Part shown: piece after piece, positions 46,732-57,857 of the stretch
How positions within the stretch are numbered: the stretch's first letter is position 1
How the letters are laid out: every line of letters starts with the position of its first letter
Assembly: GCA_022836615.1 (NCBI GenBank)
Contig: MU405294.1
Coordinates: forward strand, 62,001 to 126,000
Source of the DNA: Annulohypoxylon bovei var. microspora
Lineage: Eukaryota; Ascomycota; Sordariomycetes; Xylariales; Hypoxylaceae
DNA length: 64,000 nucleotides
Direction: 5' to 3'
The notes under the pieces: model-generated
What the model was told of the DNA's origin: nothing
The model's input: only the letters and a program-made list of their open reading frames with translations
Database searches by the model: none
Position numbers and translations under genes: made by a program

Positions 46732-49272
46732 TTTGGTGAAACAAAAGTCTAGAATGCTTTGCTAATACGGCGGGGTGTTATTGGGTTGTATTGATCGTCG
46801 ATATCCGTAGTAGTGTAGAAAATGTATCAAGTCTTAAATCCTCTAGTACGTGAACAGTGAAATGATTGGGCTGTTTGCGACATGAATTCCATGAGGATGG
46901 ATTGGGAAGTCGAGAATAGTGGACGTAATTTGTAGGTTGACGGAAACCCTCTTTGTTAGTTCTTGTTCAAAAACGTTGTGCCGTTCCAAGAACAATAGCG
47001 ACGATGAAAATTGGATTGAGTTTTGATTTTGCGTGAATGGGCGGTGTGATAAAGATTTAAAGATTTTGCAGGCGCACTCGAATTTCTCAAGAAGGCAAAA
47101 GACCGGACAAATCGGATATAGGTTTTAGGGAAATGGGAAAGGACGAAAGGGATTCTCGTTTCCTAGGTAGGTATTTAATGAGATGCAGGAACTTTGTGTA
47201 AATGGAAGAAGGTAGGTAGGAAGGCGCGCGTCATCTGGTAACTCAACTCGTCATATGAACAAACGCGGGGCTTGAATGTTCCCCAATTTTTGTACCGCCA
47301 CTAACTACATATGTACGAAAGCAAGCAGATACTTAATACTTCCGCGGGGTTGACGGGGCAAGTCGGTATGTACATTGAACTCGAATATATATATATATGT
47401 CACCTTATATTTCATGCAAGTAGGATTAATATTTTTTCTAATTCAGTTTTAATGTTGGTAGACGATTAGGTAGTTATAATTAATATACCTACCATGGAAA
47501 ACCATGGTGTAGTATTGTAACTGTAACTTTAGGTAATTAGGTACCTAGTAATTGTTAAAATGATTTGACGAATCTAACATGATTGGAGGCACAATGTAGA
47601 TATGTGACACTTTCTAATAAAGTGTCAGTGTTAATCTTCGAGGATTATAAACATCATCTTTTAACCCAAGTTTGTTTCATCACGATAATTAAACAATACG
47701 TTACATGAATATGTTTGACAAACCTCATCTCGGAATAAGACTTGCCTACTTATGTACCCACACGCTTTTGCTGTGTCTGCGACTCTGCATGTGCTTGGAA
47801 GGTTCTGCTTAAAACTATCTAGTTGGAGTATTTTGTATGCAACAAGATTATTCGGAGGTCAACAGAAATGACACAGGTAAATTTCATATATTCCTATTTC
47901 CTATTTTCTTTAAACGTTGTTATTCTCATAAATTTCTAAGAACTCTCGCTTCATCAATGATTTAATGCAATTATTGAAATGATGATGTCTTAGGTCAACC
48001 CCACCATCCCTCCAATCCATCGACCTCCAAGTTGACCACATGGGCATCGACCCCACTAGCTGAACTCTACATAAGTCCCTAATCCTTGCAATCCTTATCG
48101 TATGAGCAAAAGCCTTTCAATCATCTAGGAAATTAACAAATTGTTCTTACAATATCAGAGATTTAAATGTGCTATTCTATTCTCTGTGCATATGAAAATA
48201 CATAAATCAATTTTGATGTTACTAAATTCCATACGATGTTTAATATCTAGGAAACTAAAAACATTTTGAAGGCTCTCAGCCTTACCACTCAGTAGGTACC
48301 TATGTACATAGGTTGCTAAGATGATAAGTTAAATAGGATGCATTAGGTCAGGCGGAGACTAGGTACCTAGTACTTCCATACAGGGAACCTTGCCATTGAT
48401 AAGGACCTTATCCGACTATCAGGCAGTCATAGCCCCGCTCCAACTCTGGCAAACCCCCAGCTTTCCACTAGCATTCATGGATACAGTGCTTGCCTAAGTT
48501 ACTAGCGACCCTAGCTCCTCTTCTGCCTAATCCACATCATCTGGATACCTGTGGGATCTATGCATTCGTCCTAATAGGTAGTAACATCATCTTGCGATGT
48601 CAGCCAAAGTTTCCACGCCTTAAAAGATACCATAAAGTGTGCTGTGATAATAGTGCACTTATATATTTGAGGCATATTCTCAGTAAGGCTAAGGTGACAT
48701 AGGTATTCAATTCATCTAATTCACCGCAACTCCCTCTGTCAAACTTACGTTGCCCGCTTACCTCAAGGTTGGCGCTTTACAACTGCCCCGCCAATCGCAA
48801 CGCACCTACCTAGGTACATACCTATTAACGTCAATACATTCGATGTATTCTTAAGGTGGGAGAAGGCGCCAATCAGTGTAGGTAGGTACCACCGACCACC
48901 ACTGTCCATCGTCCATGCTCTCAACTATTATATGTACTAAACGCAATCGCACGTACTTAGCTTCTCTGACACACATAACCAACCTTGGAAACCTGGGCAA
49001 CTCCACCGAAACCACTTCTCCCCCTCTTACCTCCTCGTCACTCCCATCTTTCCTCCTCTTCACTCATTCACTTTCTAAACCTCAACCACCTAGTAAATTT
49101 GGAACGACGCAGAGGAGTCATTCCTTTCCCACTAAATTCGCATGACCTAATATTTCGATTCCTCGTGTCGTATTCGTGCGAGCATCCGACAATCTCTCGA
49201 TACTCTCTCGGCACACGAGGCTCTGGGACTCCTTCTCTGCTGCTCTTCTGCCGGCTTCTAGAACCGGACGAA
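46732..49272. other. intergenic, no gene supported
   Basis: 2.5 kb between divergent genes. It contains an (AT)n run near 47385-47398 and the palindrome TACCTAGGTA at 48807-48816. Short open frames are not convincing. The CT-rich stretch at about 49010-49080 is probably the leader/promoter of the FHA gene. Confidence 0.5.
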
Positions 49273-52081
49273 ATGGCGGCCACCAACAACACAAATCCTG
49301 ATGGCGACGAAGGTAGCGAATATACATTTCCTACCCATCTTTATCTGTATCCGACTAATCCGTATCTAATGCAGTTGTTATCGTCACCTTGATCTTACGA
49401 TCTAGTGGTCTTCATGACTGTCCACTTCCCAAGCGTGAATTTATCCTCAGTCGACAGACCCCTTCCGTCCGAGTTGGCCGAGCATCTAAAGTCTCCGCCA
49501 AGGGCTTCGTTGCCTCGACAAACAATGCTTGGTTCGATAGCCCAGTCATGTCCCGACAACATGCTGAATTCCTTTTCGATGTTGACCGCACACCAAAGGT
49601 AAGCTTACCTAGATGTCCAAGGGGCTTGTGGTGGGGCTAGCCTTTTCGTCACTCTTATGCTGACTATATGATCTAGGGCGTATTCATTAAAGACATCGGA
49701 TCTCTTCATGGGACTTTCCATACTCCCCAAGACGGAACTAATAAGGAATCAAGATTGGAACAGCACAACTTAGTGAGATTGACGAATGGCGACTTGCTTC
49801 GATTCGGGACCGATATCTTTAGAGCCACAGATACCTTCCCTCCGTGCTCTGTCGAGTTCTACATGATAAGACAACAAGAGCCGTAAGTTTGGAATTTCGT
49901 TCGCAACTATAGAGTACAAGAGTACTAACCCATCAATGTAGGCAAAACCAGACCGTTCCGAGTATCGACCAGTCTCCCAATCGAGTATTCACTATCCCAG
50001 ATGACATCGATGAAGATGACGAGGACGATGACGATAGTGTTATTGAGACAGCTATGCCACTAATGCGAAAGGGTGGCATGCAACGTGGTCCATCGATCGA
50101 CTTGACTCAAGATGAGGATGACGACCGCACAACTCATAATAATTTCAACTCTGATGTCATCGACTTAACCTCGGAGCCTGAGGAGCATGAAGAGCATGAA
50201 GAGCATGAAGAGCATGAAGAGCATTCGGACCATGAGCCGAATGTGGAGAGCCATGGTCATGCTTCCACCTCTCCTTCAACAGCTGTACCGACCATCCCCG
50301 CTGTCCCCTCCATTTTTGTGGGCGGCTTTAGGGTCGGTGACTATATGCCGGACCTACCGACTGTGACATATCACTCTCCTAAACCCACAGTCCTTGATAA
50401 CATCCCAGATCAGTTCTCCGATCACATCCACGATCATGATATCCGTCATCAGGATGACGAGGAAATGCATAGCGAGGACATTCGATTGACAGATTCGGAT
50501 AATGATTCGGTCGTCACCAGAGATATTAACACTCTGAATACTGCGGATGAAGAAACAGACGATGACGAGGATGATGGTGACTCTTCAAATTCCGTGCCTT
50601 ACGATTATGGCTATGAAGACGACTCTTTGTCTTCTGACAGTTATTACGGGAGATCTGATATCTGGGAAGATGACCGTGAAAGTAAGTATTTATGCATTCT
50701 GTTCGATAGTTATATGGAACTGACAATGACGTCGCATTTAGGTGTTGATGACTTACCATACTCAGACGATGCTACTTCATCGTCAAGCGAGAATTCAATG
50801 GACTCAGCATCGAACTCGAGTTCTCCAGCGCCTGACTCATCTTCACTCCCACTCTACTCGCCTGAGCCTTCAGTATCCAAGGAAGCAACCTCCCTAGTCG
50901 CCATGGCCGAATCTTCTGATGCCAAGCAGCCTTTTGTCACGCCATTCCTGTTTACCACACCTACGCGACAAGGTGCACCTGTCACTCATCCTCGAGAACC
51001 AAGTCCATCAGATGCTGCAATGTTCAAGAGTCGTCCCATCGTTGAACAGGCCCCTAGCGATTCTAGAGCTCAGGCTCTAGGCGAGAAGTCGGGCAAGTAT
51101 GAATACTTCGCGGCCAGAGAGAGTAACCGCACAAGTCTGGTAGACCAGCTTCCCCCGCCGCCTATTTCTGCGATTAGAGAGACACTAGGCGAAGACATTG
51201 ATCATCAAGCTAGTGGTATGGAGGCAGACAGTGTTTCTCATTCATCCTTGCAACAGGCTACAGTTGACAGCAGTCAGGCGAAGCCTACAGATGAGGTTGT
51301 CGATGTTAACAATGCACCTCAAATCTCTCCCCTGTGCCATGACAATGTTCCTGCTGCCGTCTTTGACGACGTCCCAATGCAAGACGCCGAATGGTCGGAC
51401 CCCTCATGTCAGGCATGGACATTCTCTGGGGAAAGATTTATCAACAATCCTCGAAGTGAGGATCTCCCCAACGCACCCCACGAACGACTCCAGAGTCCAG
51501 AACTCGACATGACTAGTGCATACACATTCCAGCTAAGCAAGATGGCGACCGAAAACCGCGCTAGCCAGCAACCTAGACGTGTCGGAATTCAAGATCTTCT
51601 TACGCAAGAGCCGAACAGCCTCGTCTTTGCCGACGACATGCCTCGTGACGAACACCCTCCGCCGACCGCGGCAGCCGCACTAGCATCAGCCCTAATAGCT
51701 GATCAGGCATCCCAAGAACATAACTTGAAGCGATCATTTGAGGATGCCTTCAGCGATGAGCCTGCATCGTTGGAGGAGCCGCGTGAGCCGGATGACACAC
51801 ATATCCATTTGAACGACAAGTCGACCCCCGAATTCACGAGCAAGCAAATGGAAAGTTCAGCCGCATCTACACACGAGTCTTGTGAGGTTCCAGTTTGCCA
51901 AGTTCATCTACCCCAAGGTGGGGTTGGGGTCGGGGTGCAGGTGGATCCCGTCGCTGTTGCCATGAGACCAGACTATTTCCAACCATCAAAGAGACGTCGC
52001 TTCGCCCAGGCGGCGGCCTGTGTGGCTCTTGGAGGTGCTGCGGCATTCACCTTCATGGTCTCCACCGCACCTGTCCTATAA
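49273..52081 (+). CDS. FHA-domain protein with SUMO-interaction-like motifs and C-terminal hydrophobic tail
   Basis: Five exons (49273-49312, 49375-49598, 49677-49882, 49942-50681, 50742-52081) encode 849 aa. All introns are 59-78 bp with canonical ends; intron 4 (60 bp) has no stop and keeps frame, and its removal rests on GTAAGT and TTTAG. The FHA domain fills about 15-155: 'VRVGRASK', 'SPVMSRQHAEFLFD', 'FIKDIGSLHGTFHT', 'NGDLLRFG', with the phosphothreonine-binding Arg, Ser and His. Two SIM-like motifs follow, 'SIDLTQDEDDD' and 'DVIDLTSEPEEHEE', the second running into five EEH repeats. A long acidic, Ser-rich region comes next. The last about 25 residues are hydrophobic ('ACVALGGAAAFTFMV'), after a basic 'PSKRRRF'. 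This suggests a tail-anchored protein reading phosphothreonine and perhaps SUMO; partners are unknown. Confidence 0.88.
50179..50225 (+). repeat. 9-bp coding tandem repeat (Glu-Glu-His)
   Basis: Five near-identical 9-bp units (GAAGAGCAT) inside the FHA gene encode repeated Glu-Glu-His. Such runs change length easily, so copy number may vary between strains. Confidence 0.85.
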
Positions 52082-54810
52082 TGAGTTATTGTTGCCTAGT
52101 CTGGAGTCAGGAGCATTGAGTCGACCTGGTCGACTTAGTGTGCCTACCATGGAGAGAGGTTATGCATGGCAGCCGTGAACGACTCCTGCTTAGGTAGGTT
52201 GAGGAGTGAGCTTGAGACTACTTCCGTTTTCTAGTTATTATATCCATGTTGCAAATGGCGCAGATAGGTCAGGAAGTGGCGTCATGGATTCTTTGTTTCG
52301 GGGGACAATCGAGCTTAGTATGTGCCACTGCATTTGTCTGGTGGTGGCAAGGAACAGATCACGGAACACCATTTTCTACGGGAGGGGGGTGGATGGACTT
52401 GCACGACTGCTAGCTATGGATCCGAGGTTGCTTTAATTTACTTCCGCTTTCTTTTCCCCATGTTAAGTTATGGCAATGGGTTCACGCGTTCGGCTCCACT
52501 GAAAGGCTAGCATATTAGGCAACTAATACGAAATGCTCTTAATAATCCCTCTGCGGCATGCATATGAATTGATCAATGATGATTCCTAACTACCTTGTTT
52601 ATGTTTCCCGCTGTACTTTGCAGGTGCTGTATATTCTGAGATTAGATTAACACGCATCGATCTATATCTATTGAGTGATGCTCAATGTTAACCTAACCTT
52701 GAAGACAAAGGTCTAAGTATCAGTCTATTAAAATATGTATTGTAAATTACGTAGCTCTCATGTTCAACCTATGAGCCAGTTACTGCTAGAGTTTTATACA
52801 TGCACGTCTTGTCTTGCCCTCTATGGTGCGATAGATTTCTTAGCCCCTATCTATTGTCAGATTTCCTTACCAGAAACGTAGTATTGCAGAGAGTAAACAA
52901 TGCTCTGTACTTAATCACTACAACTTATAATCAGGCATCTGATTAGAATTACATGTTGGCTGATCGGTACCTATGATATTTGGGACATGAGTTGATAGTT
53001 GTTAAGAGTATCTTGAGCCGCTCTTCAAGCTTTGGAGGTGTAGAGACATAAAGCCAGATGATCCATGACAGTCAAAACGTAGCTCCATGGATTAATATAG
53101 CCTCGTTAGTAATTCGTTAGCTACATTCCTTCCACCTAAGTTCATTTTGACTTTGCTTTAACGATCTGGCCGCGTGATAGAATTGTCAGCACCAAGATCA
53201 GGTACGGGATGCTTCGGATGTGGTGACTCATTGACCTAGATATTACTAGGTTTCTTAATTTGGAACGCTTTATTTTCCGTGGCCAAGTAATTGAATGTAC
53301 TGGAGATGAGAAGCCGGAGATATGGGAGCATGTAGCGTAGACGCCGACTCAGAGACTGTCGACATCAGCGGAAACAACACGATTATGGAAGATGGCATGG
53401 GAATTAAACGTGTTAGAAGCAAATAAGTGTTACGGGGTTGCACATATTTCGGTACGGCTTAGGTGGATCGAGAGGAATTAAGGGGCTTGGTGATAAGATT
53501 CTGAGGCTGACTTAGGTAGGTAGATACCAATAATTATGAAGGTTGGAGGCCGATAGCGCAACAGCAGGTGACCACAAACATCTACCTATGCTTGGAACTA
53601 AAGGTCCATTCTGAAGTTTCATATAAGGTATGGGCATGATAAGATCGCTTCCACTATCCGATCGATCTGGCTGTCAAACGGGAATTATTCTATTCTTGGT
53701 AGAGCCAAGCTAATTGACCTCACGACTACATCAGCGAGTAAGCAAATTAAACACGTACTTGGTGTTAACATGGCTGAATAGTTCGCACCCGCGAGGCAGT
53801 GAAACCTGCACCTACATTGTCCTCTTGGGAACGCGGACCGAGGATCTATCCACCGCTCAACCTCCCTATCATCCCTTGTTCGTCTGATATTACGAGAACC
53901 ATACCGTCGGGAGCGGGCTTTTGCCAAGTTCAGGCCCAGATTCGGTAATTGCCCCGTAGTCTACCCTACCAGACATACAGCCTTCCGGTCCGAAGGATTC
54001 TGCATGCTGCGGGTATCCGAGCCGTATCCAGGTAAGTCCATGTTTCCCCCGCAAACCCGTGAAAGCCACGTAGTTTCCGAGCACAGCTTGTGCTCCCAAC
54101 GACCCGAGAGTTGCGATTCACGCAGATCAACATTGTCAAGTCCCCGCAGACTACCTAATCTATACCTGCCCTAATGGTCCCTTGTAGGCGCCGAATAAAG
54201 ATCTACTACAGACCAAGAGCATCAACGGAAACATATTCCGAGATGGCAGTGAATATCAAGCTGAAGTACCTAGGTACAAGTCAGGGGCCGGCATAGAGCA
54301 TGTCCCTTCAAAAGTGCGGCTCCTTGATTCGTTATACCCGTAGATCTCGTGTTGTAGTCTGACACCGAATCTAGCATACTGGGATCATGAGTCGTAGCCG
54401 ATGACGCCTCAACGTAATAGTTTACATGATTGGAGCTCGAAGAAAGTACTAGTAAGGGGTTTAATGCTGGTAATTTCACTATCTTTCATTTCTCAGACCC
54501 GACCGGGAAGAAGCATAGGTAGTAACTCTTCGTCGTCAGGCGTTCTCTGGCTACATTTCCTTGTGGTAAGTTCGAAACGCCGTGTGGTGAGACGAACAGG
54601 CTTGAATGAGGCGGTGAGTCTGAAGATTCGGGATGAGGTTGCCGTCGGATGGGCTGGAAGAGCTCGCTGCGGTAGGCTGAAGACATATCTTTTTTATTAT
54701 AAAAATAAGTAAGACCAACCCCTAATCCACATGAGAATGTGATTTCTGATTCGGTTTCATTCGAACAATTCGAAATATCCAAAACAACTATATCACTTCC
54801 TACCTCAATA
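52082..54810. other. intergenic, no gene supported
   Basis: 2.7 kb. Several short frames on both strands (for example at 53685-54099, minus) lack ATG starts, domains or intron support. The palindrome TACCTAGGTA occurs at 54267-54276. No RNA gene was recognised. Confidence 0.45.
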
Positions 54811-55174
54811 ATGCCGCAGCAAACACAACAACCGTACGGATATTACACGGGTGCATATTCGGTGGACGAAGATCGAGCTATATACGGTCTAGGATCAAAC
54901 CGTGATATGCCTTCTCTATGTCCAAACTGTAAAGGCAACCCGAGAGAGTACGCAATCCTATAAACAATAAGCATACATTCGAGAAGAATACTGATCATAT
55001 TAATATAGTCGAGTTCAATGCAAACAGTGCGGCGCAACTGGAATGCTGGGTGTTCCTGGTATTAGTGCTGGCGATGGACGACGGAATAAAAGCCAAACTT
55101 CTTCTGGGGGGCCTAACTCGGGACGTGGGAACTCTAGGGGGGATTCATCCGTCTTCCGAGGTTCAAGGCGATGA
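54811..55174 (+). CDS. small Cys4 (zinc-ribbon-like) protein
   Basis: Two exons (54811-54947, 55009-55174) encode 100 aa. The 61-bp intron has donor GTACGC and acceptor ATAG. Splicing brings two Cys pairs together: 'CPNCKG' before the intron and 'CKQCGATG' after it, 15 residues apart, which supports the model. The N-terminus is Gln/Tyr-rich ('PQQTQQPYGYYTG'), and the C-terminus is Gly/Ser/Arg-rich, like an RNA-binding or flexible tail. The CxxC...CxxCG pattern recalls DnaJ-type zinc ribbons, but no J domain is present. Function unknown. It is too short and too broken by the intron to be seen as one frame. Confidence 0.72.
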
Positions 55175-55560
55175 ATGACAGTGGGAAAGATAGGGAGTGT
55201 TTCAAAGATACGCGATATGTTGTATTTATATGCGTGTTGAAACTTTCTACCTCCGTCGTTATATAGAATATCATAATGATGTCTATATAACCATATAACT
55301 ACGTCTCTTGCCACTGTAGCTACCCATTTCTCTGAAAATAGAATAATCGATTAACTATTTAAACCCTTACGTTATTTTTATTCCACTGTTACAAAGCCAC
55401 CAACACGAATTAATCGCTCAGTCAGCTTCTCCGCTTTCTCAGCTCCCTTACTCATTCACCAACACCTTAAAACATTTCCGGATCCTTCCTGCACGAAGTT
55501 TCTTCTCTATCCTTCCCTCTAGTTCGAAATTATACTACATACTTATATTATTAAGTTCCA

Positions 55561-56934
55561 ATGCCGATTGATTTCCATCTTAGCTCGAAAGAGGCAGGTG
55601 TCCGCGCTGCGGCCGCAAGCTTTGCACACGACGTTCTCAAACCTGTAAGAGCTGAATACATAGCACATAAAGAGCCCCGCGAGCAATTCCAAACCACTCG
55701 CAAAGCCTATGCTGCCGCGAGTGCCGGAGGATTGATCAAGGGCCAAATCCCACCTTCTCTTGGAGGTACCGGCGGTCCTCTTATAGAGACAGCGATCTTG
55801 GTTGAAGAATTCTACGCAGTAGAGCCTGCCGCATCGCTAACAATCTTTGGGACGGCGCTCGGTTTGATGCCCCTGAACCTTACGCAGAAACCTGAGCATC
55901 GCGAATTCCTTGCCCCTTTCCTCAGCTCCGAAGGAACTCCTCTAGCAGCGTTAGTCTTCAGCGAGCCTGGCGGCGTGGCTAATTACGTGGAAAAGGGGGC
56001 CCCTGGCCTCAATACCACAGCTCGCCGCGAAGGCGATGAATGGGTTGTTAATGGCGAGAAGAAATGGGCTACTAACAGCGCCGGCTGGGATAATCGAGGT
56101 GCTGATTTGGCTTGTATCGTCTGTCGGGACGTCACAAAACCGGATGAGAACCCTGACGCTGATCCCAAGGATAGCATTATGATAATCATAGTCACGCGGG
56201 CTGATCTCGAGCGCAATGGTGACAAGAGCTTCCAAGTGGTGCGTGAGGTGTCCACCCTTGGCCATGCGGCTTCAGGACCGGGCCACCACATCAAGTACTC
56301 GGACGTCCGAGTTCCCGCGAAGAACGTTCTCTGCGCGCCCGGAGAGGCTGCTGCGGTGGTCTCGGGATCATTCGATCTAACCGCCGTTCTGGTTGGCGCG
56401 ATGAGCGTTGGCTTGATGCGTGCGGCCTTCGAGGCGGCTCTGGCTTTTGCGAAAAGCGACGACCGACGTGGGAAGGTACCACTCCTTGAGCGACAAGCCG
56501 TCGCCGACCTTTTGTCAAGTATCAAAATGCAGACCGAGGCATGCCGAGCGCTGACCTGGAAGGCGGCACATGCTATGGAGCACGGCCCAGGGGACTACGA
56601 CGCTCGCAGAGAACTGGCTTTGGCGGCCAAGGTGTACTGCAGTGATGCTGCAGTCAAAGCTGTGACGGAAGCCATCAATGCTGTGGGAGTGTATGTCGAA
56701 TCCCCCCTAAGCATTTTTATTCATTTATTCTTGTATGCGAAGACACTAACTTACGCTACTAGCACTGCCTACGATGTCGAGCAACCTTTCGCCGAGCTGC
56801 TAAAAAACGCGATTGGGTTACCAATATTCGACGGTGGTAATGTTGGCATTAGGAGACGGCACATGCAGGAGCTCATGCTCTCCCCGAATTACGATCCGTG
56901 GGCGGCTACATACGGACCTTCGGGGGCAAGGTAG
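55561..56934 (+). CDS. acyl-CoA dehydrogenase family flavoenzyme
   Basis: Two exons (55561-56690, 56763-56934) encode 433 aa. The 72-bp intron (GTATGT donor, CACTAAC branch, CTAG acceptor) has no stop and keeps frame. Removing it joins 'INAVGV' to 'TAYDVEQPFAELLKNA', the expected family sequence. The N-terminal helical domain is followed by the FAD-contact strand 'AALVFSEPGG', the mid beta-domain 'WVVNGEKKWATNS' and 'GHAASGPGHHIKYSDVRVPAKN', then the C-terminal helical domain ending near 'NVGIRRRHMQEL'. No mitochondrial or peroxisomal signal is obvious. The substrate is unknown; the divergence from beta-oxidation enzymes suggests an atypical substrate. A catalytic Glu could not be assigned by eye. 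Confidence 0.9.
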   Translation: MPIDFHLSSKEAGVRAAAASFAHDVLKPVRAEYIAHKEPREQFQTTRKAYAAASAGGLIKGQIPPSLGGTGGPLIETAILVEEFYAVEPAASLTIFGTALGLMPLNLTQKPEHREFLAPFLSSEGTPLAALVFSEPGGVANYVEKGAPGLNTTARREGDEWVVNGEKKWATNSAGWDNRGADLACIVCRDVTKPDENPDADPKDSIMIIIVTRADLERNGDKSFQVVREVSTLGHAASGPGHHIKYSDVRVPAKNVLCAPGEAAAVVSGSFDLTAVLVGAMSVGLMRAAFEAALAFAKSDDRRGKVPLLERQAVADLLSSIKMQTEACRALTWKAAHAMEHGPGDYDARRELALAAKVYCSDAAVKAVTEAINAVGVYVESPLSIFIHLFLYAKTLTYATSTAYDVEQPFAELLKNAIGLPIFDGGNVGIRRRHMQELMLSPNYDPWAATYGPSGAR

Positions 56935-57857
56935 GTAAATGAAATAAAATGCCTAACGCCCATTCATCGCCTTGTTATTTGTGACCCTTTCCCCACCTTG
57001 ATTTATGTAGGCCTTTCTCGATCTTAAACCAGAAATACAATATTAAGTATTTGACTTTGTCTTTCATGTTATCTCTCTTCCGTAAGCTACCTATGTAATG
57101 AGGAACACGCCCAGCTAGCCTCCCTACGGTATAGGTATATAGGTACCTAAGCAATTGCAAATTGATTTCCATCCATACATAGTTCTATCATGCAGTCTGT
57201 ACTGGTATTAATAATACTGTGAAGCACTGTATGCTTTCTATCCCCTTGCTACTTAATCTGTGGGTACTTACCTAAAAAGGTGGCCCAAGGGATAAGGTTC
57301 CGTTTAGTACCAGGTATGCTGAGCACAATCGTATTCGTACTGTGTGGGTTATTCTTAAAGCAACCCCCTTTTTTAAAGGATCAATTCAATCTGCCTTACT
57401 TTACGTATCTTAAACTATCACTACATATCCTCGCCGCCTTTTTTCATCACATTAGGAAGAGAACCAAAATGTCGTCAGGAGCGAGGAGCGGTTTGGTATG
57501 TCCACTGCAAGATTCAAAACCCTAGCACGGTATATTTGAGCGATCGTCTAGTCCAGTCACTGCCACAAGGCAAGGCCTTTTTATCCGCGCCCCCCTCGTT
57601 GTAGGCTATGTGCAATTTAATCTCAAAGAGGCGCACATGTAGATGTGTTGCGTAGCCACCGATACGCCTTAGATAGATACCTACCTACCTAGGTACCTAC
57701 CCAGAGTAAGTATGCAGCCTCAAGCGCTGCTGAGTCTTCACCTTTCGAATCTATTAGGAAGTAGTCTATTTAAATAACTCATCATACAAATGACGGATGA
57801 ATGCATCAAAGGTTACTCAACTTCACCCCATTATGACTTTGTTTTAATTCGTGATAG
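56935..57857. other. intergenic, missing 5' part of kinase gene expected here
   Basis: No exon encoding the expected N-terminus of a HeLo-like domain was found. A weak start (ATG 57469, nine codons, then a GTATGT donor) exists but does not join the next exon in phase. Palindrome cluster TACCTACCTAGGTACC lies at 57680-57700. Confidence 0.4.

Noticed and set aside
50179..50225. Short direct repeats as a CRISPR-like array
   Set aside because: They are in-frame 9-bp codon repeats inside the FHA gene without spacers.
57469..57525. Possible first exon for the HeLo-like kinase
   Set aside because: Nine codons then a GTATGT donor, but the phase does not fit the acceptor at 57857 and the sequence lacks a HeLo N-terminus.
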